Part shown: one piece after another, positions 6,080 to 14,104 of the stretch
Layout of the letters: the number at the start of each line of letters is the position of its first letter
Position numbering within the stretch: position 1 is the first letter of the stretch
DNA from: Yaniella flava
GTDB taxonomy: Bacteria > Actinomycetota > Actinomycetes > Actinomycetales > Micrococcaceae
Reading direction: 5' to 3'
DNA length: 32,427 bases
Assembly (NCBI RefSeq): GCF_039529295.1
Contig: NZ_BAAAMN010000034.1
Location: 1-32,427 of the forward strand
Translations under genes and position numbers: made by a program
The notes under the pieces: model-generated
Told to the model about the DNA's origin: nothing
What the model saw: only the letters and a program-made list of their open reading frames with translations
The model's database searches: none

Positions 6080-8869
6080 GTGCGTCCCAGGGTCGTGCTA
6101 TTTTGCATGCCTAGGTTGCCACCATCATGTGAAAATATTGTCTCAAGTATCCCTGTGTGGTTGCTTGTGCTGTGCACAATCGATGGAAATCCGAGGAACG
6201 ACATCAGCTATCTCGAATTCAGTCGGGGAGGAGCCGTGTATGCCGGATTGGCGGATGCCCAGCAGTGTGCCCGCCGGTTGGCCCAGTTTGAAGACCCCGA
6301 ACTCGTGGTGCCCGGTGCCTCCCTGCCGTCACTGGTGCGACTCCCGGAACTGTTGGATGTCGGCGAGCTGAATGCAGAAACCATCCAAGATCTGTGGAAA
6401 TCGCCTGGTATGTCGACCCCGGTGGGGTTGGGCGAGAAAGGCCCGCTGTCCCTGGATATCGTCAAGGACGGCCCCCACGGGCTGGTTGGTGGCACGACCG
6501 GTTCGGGGAAGTCCGAATTCCTGCGGTCCTTCATTGCCGGGTTGGCGGCGCGCAATAGCCCGGAGATGCTGAGCTTTATTCTCATTGACTTCAAAGGTGG
6601 GGCCGCATTCAAAGCCGCCGAGCGACTGCCGCACACGATTGGCACCATCAGTAACCTCGATGAGCAGCTGGCCGACCGTGCGTTGCGGGCACTCGAAGCC
6701 GAAATGGAACGTCGTCAGCGGCTGTTCGCCGAAGCCGGCGAGGATATCGACAACCTACCCGCGTATCTGGCGACGAATCCCGCCGAACCGCTGCCCCGGT
6801 TGCTGTTGGTCATCGACGAGTTCGCGATGCTGGCCAAAGACTTCCCGGATGTCTTGGCCTCACTGGTCAGCGTTGCCGCGGTGGGTCGAACCCTGGGCGT
6901 GCACATGATTCTGGCCACCCAGCGCCCGGCGGGTGTGGTCAACGATGACATCCTGGCCAACACCAACCTGCGCGTGGCGTTACGTGTGCAGAGCCGTGAA
7001 GACTCCCAAAACGTGATTGGTGTGCCCTCGGCTGCCAGCATCGAACGCTCCCAGATGGGGCGTGCCTACGTGAAGCTGGGACAAGATGACATCACTCCGG
7101 TCCAAACCGCACTTGTGACGGGCAAAGCCCAAGATCAGGTGGCCGAACAAGTCGAAGTCAGAGATATTGGACTGTTCGGTCAACCGATCCCGCGGAAAAG
7201 CTCGGGGGCACCGAAGAAATCTTCCAGCGATGAAAACGACTTTGATCTGCTCATCGATGCGGTTCTGGCCGCCAATGAAGCCGCCGGTTTCGCACCGCCA
7301 CGGCAAGTGTGGCCCGAAGCGCTCGGCGAGCGAGTACGGCTGGACGGCTACGATACCGCGGTAGAACCCGGGCCCGGTGCACGCCCCGTGCCGGCCGTCG
7401 GCGGCGTCAACGGGAACATGGTGCAGGTAACCCTGGCCGATGAGCCTGACCTGCAACGACAATCGCCCACCGGCTGGGACATGGCCGAAGGCAATCTATT
7501 GGTGATGGGCGTCCGCGGCAGCGGGACCACTACGACGCTGACCAGTATTGGACTCGCGCTGGCCGAATCGAAATCCCCCGAGGAACTCGATATCCTCTGT
7601 CTGGATGTCGGTTCGCGTGGGCTCGAGGAGCTCGAACATCTGCCGCATACGGTCGCCTATGTGGGCGCCGGACCGGGTGCCAAAGAACAGCAAGTCCGGT
7701 TCATGCGGTTCATACGCAGCGAGTTCCACCGGCGCCGCGAATCTGCCACCCGACAACGCGATATGGTCATCATGATCGACGGACTGGCAACCTTCAAAGA
7801 CGAATTCAGTGATTTCGAGGGCCAAGAACACCTCGATGCCCTGTACCGGGTCTACGCCGATGGACCCGGGGTAGGTATGCACTTTGTGGTGACGACGACC
7901 CGTGCGAAATCCGTCCCCCCGGCCATGGACGAAGTCACCACCCAACGCTGGGTGTATCGGCTGGCCGACGCCTATGACTACTCAGCACTGGGTGTCAAAG
8001 GCAAAAACGTGCCCGCTGAAGTTCCCGGGCGCTGCGTGGATGTGAACACTCTGCTCCAAATGCACGTGGCCACACCAGACCACGGACTCGAAGCCGCCGT
8101 CGCCCAAGCGATCGATCGTTGGGCGGACGCCACACCGAAGCCCGACGTGATCGGCACCCTGCCCAATAATGTGGCCGCAGCAGATCTCGCCGACACACTG
8201 GATCTGAGCCAAGAACCCCTGCGCATCCCCGTGGGCCTGTCAGAAGATACGCTGCAACCCGCCGTGCTCGAAGTGTTCGAAGAAGAACACATCCTCATCG
8301 GCGGACCAGCACGCAGCGGGAAATCCAGTCTGCTCTGCGCCATCGCCGAACTGCTGCTGGGTGCTCCGATCGATCAGCGCCCCGCCGTCTGGGGGATCTA
8401 CAACCGACGTTCCCCACTTCGCAACGTGGCCTTCGACAAATCAGCATCCAACCAGGATGACATTCCGGCCATGCTGGCCGCACTGCGGTTAGAACAAGGC
8501 CCTGTCTTCCTGCTGATCGATGACGCCGAACGCGTCGAAGACCCCGATCAATCCATCAGCGCTCTGTTGACTACCACGACCCCACGCGTCTGCGTCGTCG
8601 CCGCAGGCCGCGCGGGCGATCTGCGCTCGCAGTATGGCCACTGGACCAAGAAACTGTCAAAATCCCGGTGCGGTGTCGTGCTGCAACCCGACGTCGATTT
8701 CGACGGTGACCTGCTCAACGTCAAACTGCCACGTCGCGCGCCCGTCGCCCTGACCACAGGCCGTGGGTACGCCGGTCTTGCCGGGACGGTGACACTGATC
8801 CAATCCATGAGCCCAACGGCTCACGTGACTCAACCCGACCAAACTGCAAGGGTCACGGTAGAGTCGTAA
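6080..8869 (+). CDS. FtsK/SpoIIIE-family secretion ATPase (EssC/EccC-like), N-terminally shortened
   Basis: The 929-aa protein contains three FtsK-type ATPase domains in the EssC/EccC order. D1 has a perfect Walker A, GGTTGSGKSE (residues about 137-146), and Walker B LLLVIDEFAMLAKD. D2 has a degenerate Walker A, GVRGSGTTTT (about 476-485), with Thr replacing the catalytic Lys, and Walker B VIMIDGLATF. D3 has Walker A GGPARSGKSS (about 739-748) and Walker B FLLIDDAERV. Such ATPases energise type VII (WXG100) secretion. Relatives of this type are usually around 1300-1500 aa, with one or two FHA domains and two TM helices before D1. Here recognisable homology begins only about residue 33 (LCTIDGNPRND) and the upstream 170 bp show no missing part in any frame. 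The GTG start is supported by TATACT 7 nt upstream; a GTG at 6236 after GGGAGGAG is an alternative. Membrane attachment is therefore unclear. Confidence 0.85.
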   Translation: MRPRVVLFCMPRLPPSCENIVSSIPVWLLVLCTIDGNPRNDISYLEFSRGGAVYAGLADAQQCARRLAQFEDPELVVPGASLPSLVRLPELLDVGELNAETIQDLWKSPGMSTPVGLGEKGPLSLDIVKDGPHGLVGGTTGSGKSEFLRSFIAGLAARNSPEMLSFILIDFKGGAAFKAAERLPHTIGTISNLDEQLADRALRALEAEMERRQRLFAEAGEDIDNLPAYLATNPAEPLPRLLLVIDEFAMLAKDFPDVLASLVSVAAVGRTLGVHMILATQRPAGVVNDDILANTNLRVALRVQSREDSQNVIGVPSAASIERSQMGRAYVKLGQDDITPVQTALVTGKAQDQVAEQVEVRDIGLFGQPIPRKSSGAPKKSSSDENDFDLLIDAVLAANEAAGFAPPRQVWPEALGERVRLDGYDTAVEPGPGARPVPAVGGVNGNMVQVTLADEPDLQRQSPTGWDMAEGNLLVMGVRGSGTTTTLTSIGLALAESKSPEELDILCLDVGSRGLEELEHLPHTVAYVGAGPGAKEQQVRFMRFIRSEFHRRRESATRQRDMVIMIDGLATFKDEFSDFEGQEHLDALYRVYADGPGVGMHFVVTTTRAKSVPPAMDEVTTQRWVYRLADAYDYSALGVKGKNVPAEVPGRCVDVNTLLQMHVATPDHGLEAAVAQAIDRWADATPKPDVIGTLPNNVAAADLADTLDLSQEPLRIPVGLSEDTLQPAVLEVFEEEHILIGGPARSGKSSLLCAIAELLLGAPIDQRPAVWGIYNRRSPLRNVAFDKSASNQDDIPAMLAALRLEQGPVFLLIDDAERVEDPDQSISALLTTTTPRVCVVAAGRAGDLRSQYGHWTKKLSKSRCGVVLQPDVDFDGDLLNVKLPRRAPVALTTGRGYAGLAGTVTLIQSMSPTAHVTQPDQTARVTVES

Positions 8870-8881
8870 CTCGCAAAACCC

Positions 8882-8897
8882 GCTGTGTCATCACAGC
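8882..8897. repeat. Inverted repeat before the DUF1307-like gene
   Basis: GCTGTG-TCAT-CACAGC is a perfect 6-bp palindrome with a 4-nt loop, 5 nt upstream of the ribosome binding site. It could be an operator or a small mRNA hairpin near the ribosome site. Confidence 0.4.
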
Positions 8898-8917
8898 ATC
8901 TAAAGGAGACACCCCTG

Positions 8918-9178
8918 ATGAACGCCACAACACGCCGCGTTGCCAAGAAATTCACCGCCCTAGCAGCACTGCCAATTGCCGCAGCACTGACGCTGTCGGC
9001 CTGCGGTGAGGAAGAAACCGAAACCTCATTCACCAATAGCCAGAATGGTATCGAGATCACGATGACCTACACCGCCGTCGGCGATGAGGTGACCAAGCAG
9101 ACTACGACCAACGAGATTGACTACGAGGCAGCCGGACTGGGTGGCAAGGAAGAAGCAGGCTTCACCGAAGTCGAGTAA
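8918..9178 (+). CDS. DUF1307 (YehR-like) lipoprotein with an internal in-frame deletion (86 aa)
   Basis: The ATG at 8918 follows AAAGGAG (8902-8908, 9-nt spacing). A signal peptide ends in the lipobox LSAC, with lipidated Cys at residue 29. The mature part (NGIEITMTYTAVGDEVTKQ, then NEIDYEAA) matches the first half of the YehR/DUF1307 family, small surface lipoproteins of unknown function. The usual ~150-aa length is not reached: after KEEA the sequence jumps to the family's terminal GFTEVE. Compared with the second copy at 31602-31916, 74 residues (222 nt) are missing in frame. It ends 4 bp before the convergent DUF2249 gene. It may be secreted, but is probably not functional in the normal way. 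Confidence 0.75.
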   Translation: MNATTRRVAKKFTALAALPIAAALTLSACGEEETETSFTNSQNGIEITMTYTAVGDEVTKQTTTNEIDYEAAGLGGKEEAGFTEVE

Positions 9179-9182
9179 GACT

Positions 9183-9806
9183 TCACGAACGGTCTGGTGC
9201 CGCGGTGATGTTCAGGGTTGGTTTGCGCTGATGGACGGTCAAGTACTGCATGCCGTCGGGTCCGGCGACGAACCGCCGCTGGGCATACTTTGGCAACCAG
9301 ATGAGATTGCCCTGCTGCAGTGCGATGACGTCCAACTCGGTGTGCAGCTCCCCTGAACCACGCAGGACCAGGATCAACACATCGAGGCTTGGTCCTGCGT
9401 GCAGGGCAATCTCATCGCCGGCCGGGAGTGCGATGATATTTGAGTCGAGATCACGAGCACCTGGCTCTAAGCGCCAAATGGATCCTCCCGTTGCAGGGTC
9501 GGTCGCCTCGCCGAGTTTCCGCGTATTGGCTACGACACGGGGCAATGCAGTGCTCGCGAGTTTGGTGAGGCGCACCCGGTAGGCGTCATCGGCCGACGGT
9601 AGGGGTTTCCAACGGCAAGCCCCGGCCAATTCTCGATCTAACTCCTTGCGGAGGCCTTCTGGTTCCTGATCAGTCATCACCACCATCGACTCTCCGGTGA
9701 CGAGTTGTTCGTAGGCTTCGAAGATGGCCCGATGACGGTGTTGAGGTCGCAGCGGGCGGACATCGATGTCCCGCGCGTTGGGCTGCTGCATTCCGGTATC
9801 AGACAT
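9183..9806 (-). CDS. DUF2249 domain plus cupin-like protein (207 aa)
   Basis: The N-terminal half fits DUF2249: IDVRPLRPQHRHRAIFEAYE, then a glycine loop, the MTDQEPEGLRKELD segment and a WKPLPSADDAYRVRLTKL strand. DUF2249 proteins are often linked to hemerythrin-like or redox/nitric-oxide-related genes. The C-terminal half is cupin-like (GDEIALHAGPSLDVLILVLRG and QQGNLIWLPKYAQRRF), a beta-barrel fold that may bind a metal or small ligand; the full His motif set of classical cupins is not obvious. The ATG at 9806 was chosen over an upstream in-frame ATG because DUF2249 starts shortly after it and AGCGAGGT precedes it. It is cytoplasmic and divergent from the nhaC-like gene, sharing a ~130-bp control region. 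Substrate unknown. Confidence 0.75.
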   Translation of the reverse strand: MSDTGMQQPNARDIDVRPLRPQHRHRAIFEAYEQLVTGESMVVMTDQEPEGLRKELDRELAGACRWKPLPSADDAYRVRLTKLASTALPRVVANTRKLGEATDPATGGSIWRLEPGARDLDSNIIALPAGDEIALHAGPSLDVLILVLRGSGELHTELDVIALQQGNLIWLPKYAQRRFVAGPDGMQYLTVHQRKPTLNITAAPDRS

Positions 9807-9890
9807 GGCTACCTCGCTGTATGTTGAGGGGTGGATATTCGCCATGCTACTGGTGCTTTGGCTGGATGTGGAGTCGCTTTGGCAGCTGAT

Positions 9891-9906
9891 AGTGTTATGG
9901 AACACT
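9891..9906. repeat. Inverted repeat in the divergent DUF2249 / nhaC-like control region
   Basis: AGTGTT-ATGG-AACACT is a perfect palindrome with a 4-nt centre, 29 bp before the antiporter start. It is a plausible operator for either divergent gene. Confidence 0.45.
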
Positions 9907-9934
9907 TCGACAAAAATCTTCAGAAGGTGTGGTC

Positions 9935-11539
9935 GTGTTAGAGGCATACCCCATACTCACGTTGTTACCCCCGTTCGTGGCGATTGTGCTGGTCATCGCC
10001 ACGAAAAAAGTGCTGACGTCGCTTGGTGTTGGCATCCTCGTGGCCGGATTGCTCATTGCGGACTTCAACCCGCTGACCATGGTCACAACGATAGGACAAG
10101 CCATCTTTGGGCTTGTTTGGGTTGATGGGGCGGTGAATTGGTACACGATTCTGATCGTGGCCTTTCTCTTTCAACTCGGAATCGTCACCGCGCTGGTCAT
10201 GATGTCCGGTGGTGCGGCAGCCTTTACCGAATGGGCGGCGAAACGCATCAAAACGCGCCGCGGGGCGCAAGTACTCACCGGGCTGCTGGGCATGCTCATC
10301 TTTATTGATGACTACTTCAACGCTCTGGCTGTAGGACAGGTGGCACGGCCGATTACCGATCGTTATCGCGTGTCACGTGCCAAGTTGGCATACCTGATTG
10401 ATTCGAGTTCTGCACCGGTCGTTGTGCTGATGCCGCTGTCAAGCTGGGGCGCCTCCATCATGGGCATCATGGCTCCGTTGCTGACTGCGTCAGCTCTGGT
10501 CTTGACGCAGGTTGAAGCCTTCGTCCTGGCTGCGGCCATGAACTATTATGCGATTGCAGCCCTTGTGCTGTTGTGGCTGACCATCACGTTGGGCTTGGAC
10601 TTTGGCAGTATGCGCAAGCAAGAGACCCGTGCTATACGTGGCGACGGGCTGCACAACCCCAACGAGACTGCGCCAGCTCAGCTTACCGATACGATGCCGT
10701 TGCACGATCGGGGCGCCATACGCGCGCTGCTGCTGCCGTTCATTGTGCTGTTCATCGGTGTGGTCGTCGGGATGTATGTCACCGGAGGCATCCTCGGGGA
10801 CAGCTGGGGCGTCATAGACACTTTGGCTGCAGCCGATGTGGGGATCGCACTGAACGTTGGTGGCCTGGGCGCATTGGCGATCGCCGGTTATTACTGCCTG
10901 CGATACACCAAGAACAACCCAACATTCCAGCGGGGCACACGACGTCGCGGCACCTATCACGGGGCCAAGTCCATGCTGCCCGCTGTGCTCATCTTGCTCT
11001 TTGCGTGGGTGCTCGCCGATCTGATCAGTGTGATGGGCACCGGAGAATACCTCGCGTCTGTTGTGGACGCCATGGCCGTCCCCGCAGTGTGGCTCATCCC
11101 AGTCTTGTTCGTAGTGGCAGCTATTATGGCGTTTGCTACCGGAACTTCGTGGGGTGCATTCGGCATCCTGCTCCCACTGGCCGGTGAAATGATGAACGCA
11201 GTGCCAGGCGGCGACGCGTTTCTGATCGCAAGCTTTGGTGCCGTGCTGGCCGGTGCGGTGTGGGGCGACCACAGTTCGCCCATCTCTGACACCACGATTC
11301 TGTCGAGTACCGGAGCTGCTTGTTCGGTCGCCACCCACGTCTCAACCCAACTGCCCTATGCTTTTGTTGGTGCGATCTCAGCGTTGGTCGGTTACGTCCT
11401 CTACGCACTCACCGAAAGTGGCGTCGTCGGGCTGGTCACTACGCTCGTGGTGGTTGTGGCAATCGCCCTCGTGCTGCGCAAAGTCCGGCCACCGCTGGAA
11501 GACTCGACGTCTACGGTTGCAGCATCTGCTCAGCACTAG
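9935..11539 (+). CDS. nhaC: Na+/H+ antiporter, NhaC family
   Basis: The protein has about 11-13 TM helices and fits the NhaC family (PF03553), which exchanges cytoplasmic Na+ for H+ or related organic-acid substrates. Family-like segments are LTGLLGMLIFIDDYFNALAV, SRAKLAYLIDSSSAPVVVL and, near the end, FATGTSWGAFGILLP followed by GAVWGDHSSPISDTTILSS. The start was set at GTG 9935, with AGAAGG (9922-9927) at 7-nt spacing; the GTG at 9929 is too close to it. The C-terminal hydrophilic tail overlaps, on the opposite strand, the last 29 bp of the YwaF-like gene. A Na+ role fits a salt-tolerant actinobacterium, but malate/lactate exchange, known in this family, cannot be excluded. Confidence 0.85.
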   Translation: MLEAYPILTLLPPFVAIVLVIATKKVLTSLGVGILVAGLLIADFNPLTMVTTIGQAIFGLVWVDGAVNWYTILIVAFLFQLGIVTALVMMSGGAAAFTEWAAKRIKTRRGAQVLTGLLGMLIFIDDYFNALAVGQVARPITDRYRVSRAKLAYLIDSSSAPVVVLMPLSSWGASIMGIMAPLLTASALVLTQVEAFVLAAAMNYYAIAALVLLWLTITLGLDFGSMRKQETRAIRGDGLHNPNETAPAQLTDTMPLHDRGAIRALLLPFIVLFIGVVVGMYVTGGILGDSWGVIDTLAAADVGIALNVGGLGALAIAGYYCLRYTKNNPTFQRGTRRRGTYHGAKSMLPAVLILLFAWVLADLISVMGTGEYLASVVDAMAVPAVWLIPVLFVVAAIMAFATGTSWGAFGILLPLAGEMMNAVPGGDAFLIASFGAVLAGAVWGDHSSPISDTTILSSTGAACSVATHVSTQLPYAFVGAISALVGYVLYALTESGVVGLVTTLVVVVAIALVLRKVRPPLEDSTSTVAASAQH

Positions 11540-12314
11540 TCGGTGTTGTGGTGTCCCCGGCAGGTGGTTTTCGTCGTACCGTCGCCCACCGGTCTGCTAC
11601 CAACGCACTCCGCGCTGTCTTGGTTTGGAAGGGCCACGTCATCAGCGCCCACACCACCGCGATGATCACCGCTTCCCACAGAATATACGCCGGCCAGGGA
11701 CCCAGAACATCGAGAATAGATGGTCCTTCGGGTGCACGACTCAGGTATGCATAGTTCGCCCCGGTAATCGCATTGACCAGAATCGCAATACCGGCCCATG
11801 CAACGGTCGCGGCATAGGCGACACCGTAGCCACGCCAGGTTGGACGATACCCTAGACCCCACACAAAGACGATCGGCACAACCAGTGCGGCAATGTGCAG
11901 GAACCAATACACCGCGAACTCTAACACCGGATAGTCGAAATAGTTGAGGTCCGGTGTGATGACCGACTGCAGATTGAGGGTCAGACCCCAGAAGAACGTG
12001 ATGGCGATCGCCCAGCCGGCGCGAGTCAGCAGCGCGATCGCGGTGATCAGGCGCAGCGCATCAGAATAATGAAACGGTAGGGACTGTTCGATGTTCCATT
12101 GGGCGGGCTGCATGCCCCACAGTGTCCACACCACGGTGATCACCAACATGGTCCAGCCTGCGATACTCAGGAAACGGTCTTCGTGTACGGTTCCGCGGAT
12201 GCGACGTGCCCAGACAACCAGTGCCACGGCGACGATGACAGTGAGGACGAGGACGAGGCTATGCTCAGCACCGTACGGAGTCATCCGCCCGGCCGGTTCA
12301 ACTGCGTTGCCCAT
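11511..12314 (-). CDS. YwaF / TIGR02206 family membrane protein (267 aa)
   Basis: This is an integral membrane protein with about seven TM helices. It has the family landmarks PYGAEHSLVLVLT near the start, LPFHYSDALRLITAIALLT (the conserved LPLHLCD-like region) and TPDLNYFDYPVLEFAVYWFLHI (PD-hhxFH region). TIGR02206 proteins have no defined function. The ATG at 12314 lies 7 nt after a TACAAT hexamer and has no ribosome binding site, so its mRNA is probably leaderless. The gene converges on and overlaps the nhaC-like gene by 29 bp. A hydrophilic C-terminal tail of about 40 residues is present. Confidence 0.8.
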   Translation of the reverse strand: MGNAVEPAGRMTPYGAEHSLVLVLTVIVAVALVVWARRIRGTVHEDRFLSIAGWTMLVITVVWTLWGMQPAQWNIEQSLPFHYSDALRLITAIALLTRAGWAIAITFFWGLTLNLQSVITPDLNYFDYPVLEFAVYWFLHIAALVVPIVFVWGLGYRPTWRGYGVAYAATVAWAGIAILVNAITGANYAYLSRAPEGPSILDVLGPWPAYILWEAVIIAVVWALMTWPFQTKTARSALVADRWATVRRKPPAGDTTTPTSAEQMLQP

Positions 12315-12321
12315 GCACTAT

Positions 12322-12327
12322 ATTGTA
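12322..12327 (-). promoter_or_regulatory. -10 hexamer for the YwaF-like gene (leaderless)
   Basis: On the minus strand TACAAT is followed by exactly 7 nt and the ATG at 12314. No Shine-Dalgarno sequence intervenes. Confidence 0.55.
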
Positions 12328-12439
12328 GGCTCAATCGTTGGCACGAACAGGTACCATGACCTAGCGATAACGATATGTGTGGGCGAAACTCAATGCCCTG
12401 GTGCTGACCGTTGTTGCGTTGTTCATGTGCCGAGGAGTT

Positions 12440-13696
12440 TTAAGCTTGTGCATCGATTTTGGGTGCCAGGATGATGGCAGGGATGATGATCAGCGCGAGA
12501 ATACCGCCGATAATCGTGACGACGCCAAAACCTCCTGCGCTCATCAGGACACCAGACAGGGCTCCGGAACCCGCACCGAACAGCTGATACCAGACGTCAA
12601 TGCTGCCTTGAGTCTTAGCGCGCGTTTCTGGTTGGGTTCCATGGACGATCAAGGTGGTGCCGGAGACGAGCCCGATATTCCAACCGATGCCGAGTAACAC
12701 CAGAGCAATGATCAGGGCGGCAAGACTTTCTCCGGGCGCAAAGGCACCGACGAGGCCGGATGCCAACAAGATCAGACCGCCCGAGATGGCCATGATCCGT
12801 GGCCCGATTTTATCGACCAGCGGCCCGGTGACCAGCGATGGCAGCCACATTGCACCGACGTGGAGCCCAATGACGAGCCCAACAGCGCCCATGGAGTGGT
12901 CATGTGCGCGCATGTGCACAGGCGTCATCGTCATAATGCCGACCATGACGATCTGCGAGATGACCATGACTGAGGCGCCGACACGCACGAGACGAGAGGG
13001 CTTATCCTTCGGCGTTTGGACAGTGATGGTGTCGGCTTCGGGGTTGGCTTGGGCTTCGAGCTGTTTGGCCACCAGGTACGGGTCCGGGCGCAGCCACGTC
13101 ACGAGAATGAGCCCGGCGGTGAGGTAGGCGACGGCGGCCAATAAGAACGGTCCCGCGAGCGTGGGGAGCCCGAAGCGTTCGGCGAGGCCGCCCAGTGGTT
13201 CGATCAGATTCGGGCCGGCGACCGCTCCGATGGTGGTGGCGACCATGGCCGTACTGATCGCGGTACCTTTGCGGTTCGCCGGAGCCAGGTCGGTGCCCGC
13301 ATAGCGGGCTTGCAAGTTGGTCGCGGTGCCCGCGCCATATAAAAATAGGGAGATAAACAACAGGACTGGGCTGACAAAGTGTGTGGCGGCCACGACGCCG
13401 ATGGCGCCGATCCCGCCGGTGATGAATCCGAAACCCAGCGCCTTGCGGCGTCCGGTGCGCTGGGCGGCGCGCCCCACGAGAAATGCGGTCAGTGCCGCGC
13501 CGAGTGTAAACAGGGCGGTGGGGAGCCCCGATAACGCGTCGCTGCCCAACATGTCCTGGGCGATGAGCGCGCCTACTGAAATGCCTGCGGCCAGCCCTGC
13601 CCCGCCAAACGACTGACTGATCAGTACGGTGGTGAGGGTTCGGCGGTGCAGTTGTTGTCGCCGTTGGGGCGTTATCGTTTCAGTCGGCGTGGTCAC
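12440..13696 (-). CDS. MFS transporter (12 TM, 418 aa)
   Basis: This major facilitator superfamily protein has 12 predicted TM helices in two halves joined by a hydrophilic loop (about residues 205-235). A degenerate motif A, VGRAAQRTGRRKAL, follows TM2, and a second such loop, VTGPLVDKIGPRIM, opens the C-terminal half. It is close to actinobacterial exporters of unknown substrate. The GTG start is supported by CAGGAG with 9-nt spacing. It is transcribed alone; an inverted repeat 41-83 bp upstream of the start may regulate it. The substrate cannot be inferred. Confidence 0.85.
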   Translation of the reverse strand: MTTPTETITPQRRQQLHRRTLTTVLISQSFGGAGLAAGISVGALIAQDMLGSDALSGLPTALFTLGAALTAFLVGRAAQRTGRRKALGFGFITGGIGAIGVVAATHFVSPVLLFISLFLYGAGTATNLQARYAGTDLAPANRKGTAISTAMVATTIGAVAGPNLIEPLGGLAERFGLPTLAGPFLLAAVAYLTAGLILVTWLRPDPYLVAKQLEAQANPEADTITVQTPKDKPSRLVRVGASVMVISQIVMVGIMTMTPVHMRAHDHSMGAVGLVIGLHVGAMWLPSLVTGPLVDKIGPRIMAISGGLILLASGLVGAFAPGESLAALIIALVLLGIGWNIGLVSGTTLIVHGTQPETRAKTQGSIDVWYQLFGAGSGALSGVLMSAGGFGVVTIIGGILALIIIPAIILAPKIDAQA

Positions 13697-13736
13697 GGAC
13701 GGTGGCTCCTGGGGAAATTGATGTTACGGCATTGAT

Positions 13737-13779
13737 CGGTACGACAGACCGAGCAGCGTGCGTGTGGTCGGCCGTACCG
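13737..13779 (-). promoter_or_regulatory. Long inverted repeat upstream of the MFS gene
   Basis: CGGTACG (13737-13743) pairs perfectly with CGTACCG (13773-13779), and inside it GACC (13747-13750) pairs with GGTC (13766-13769). The structure lies 41-83 bp upstream of the GTG at 13696 and could be an operator or a 5'-leader hairpin. Confidence 0.4.
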
Positions 13780-13958
13780 GAACTGTAGTGGCTGCGTTTA
13801 GGCAACCTGGTATATGCGGATCTCCGGGTCGGCACTTAGGTACGGGATAATCCGCCGACGACGTCGGAAGTGAACAGCTCAGTCGACAGGTAGGCGTCAT
13901 CGACCTGCAAGGTGGTCTGGAGATATGCAGCCATTATGCGCCTCACTTTCGTAGACAG

Positions 13959-14060
13959 ATGTACTGGGCCTCGACCGAGACGGCCGACGCCTTTGCAGGG
14001 CATGTTGAAGGCGCCATCCGTGCTGGGCTCACCGCCACTCAACAGGTCATGGAGTCATAG
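13959..14060 (+). pseudogene. C-terminal remnant of a flavin amine oxidase
   Basis: In one plus-strand frame the 33 residues MYWASTETADAFAGHVEGA... then AIRAGLTATQQVMES match the conserved C-terminal FAD-contacting region of monoamine/putrescine oxidases (usual pattern HWAGTETA...GYMEGAI.SG). The frame ends at TAG 14058-14060. Upstream the similarity stops, and nothing else of the ~450-residue enzyme is present. It is a decayed leftover and not a small gene. It lies in the gap between the two minus-strand genes ending at 14105 and beginning at 13696. Confidence 0.6.
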
Positions 14061-14104
14061 GGCTCAAAGGCTATCGGGGTGGCGTTGCTGGGCCAGCGAC
14101 ACGA

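Noticed and set aside
10490..11338. 282-codon minus-strand open frame
   Set aside because: It lies inside the NhaC-type gene and is rich in His/Gln/Arg, typical of a shadow frame.
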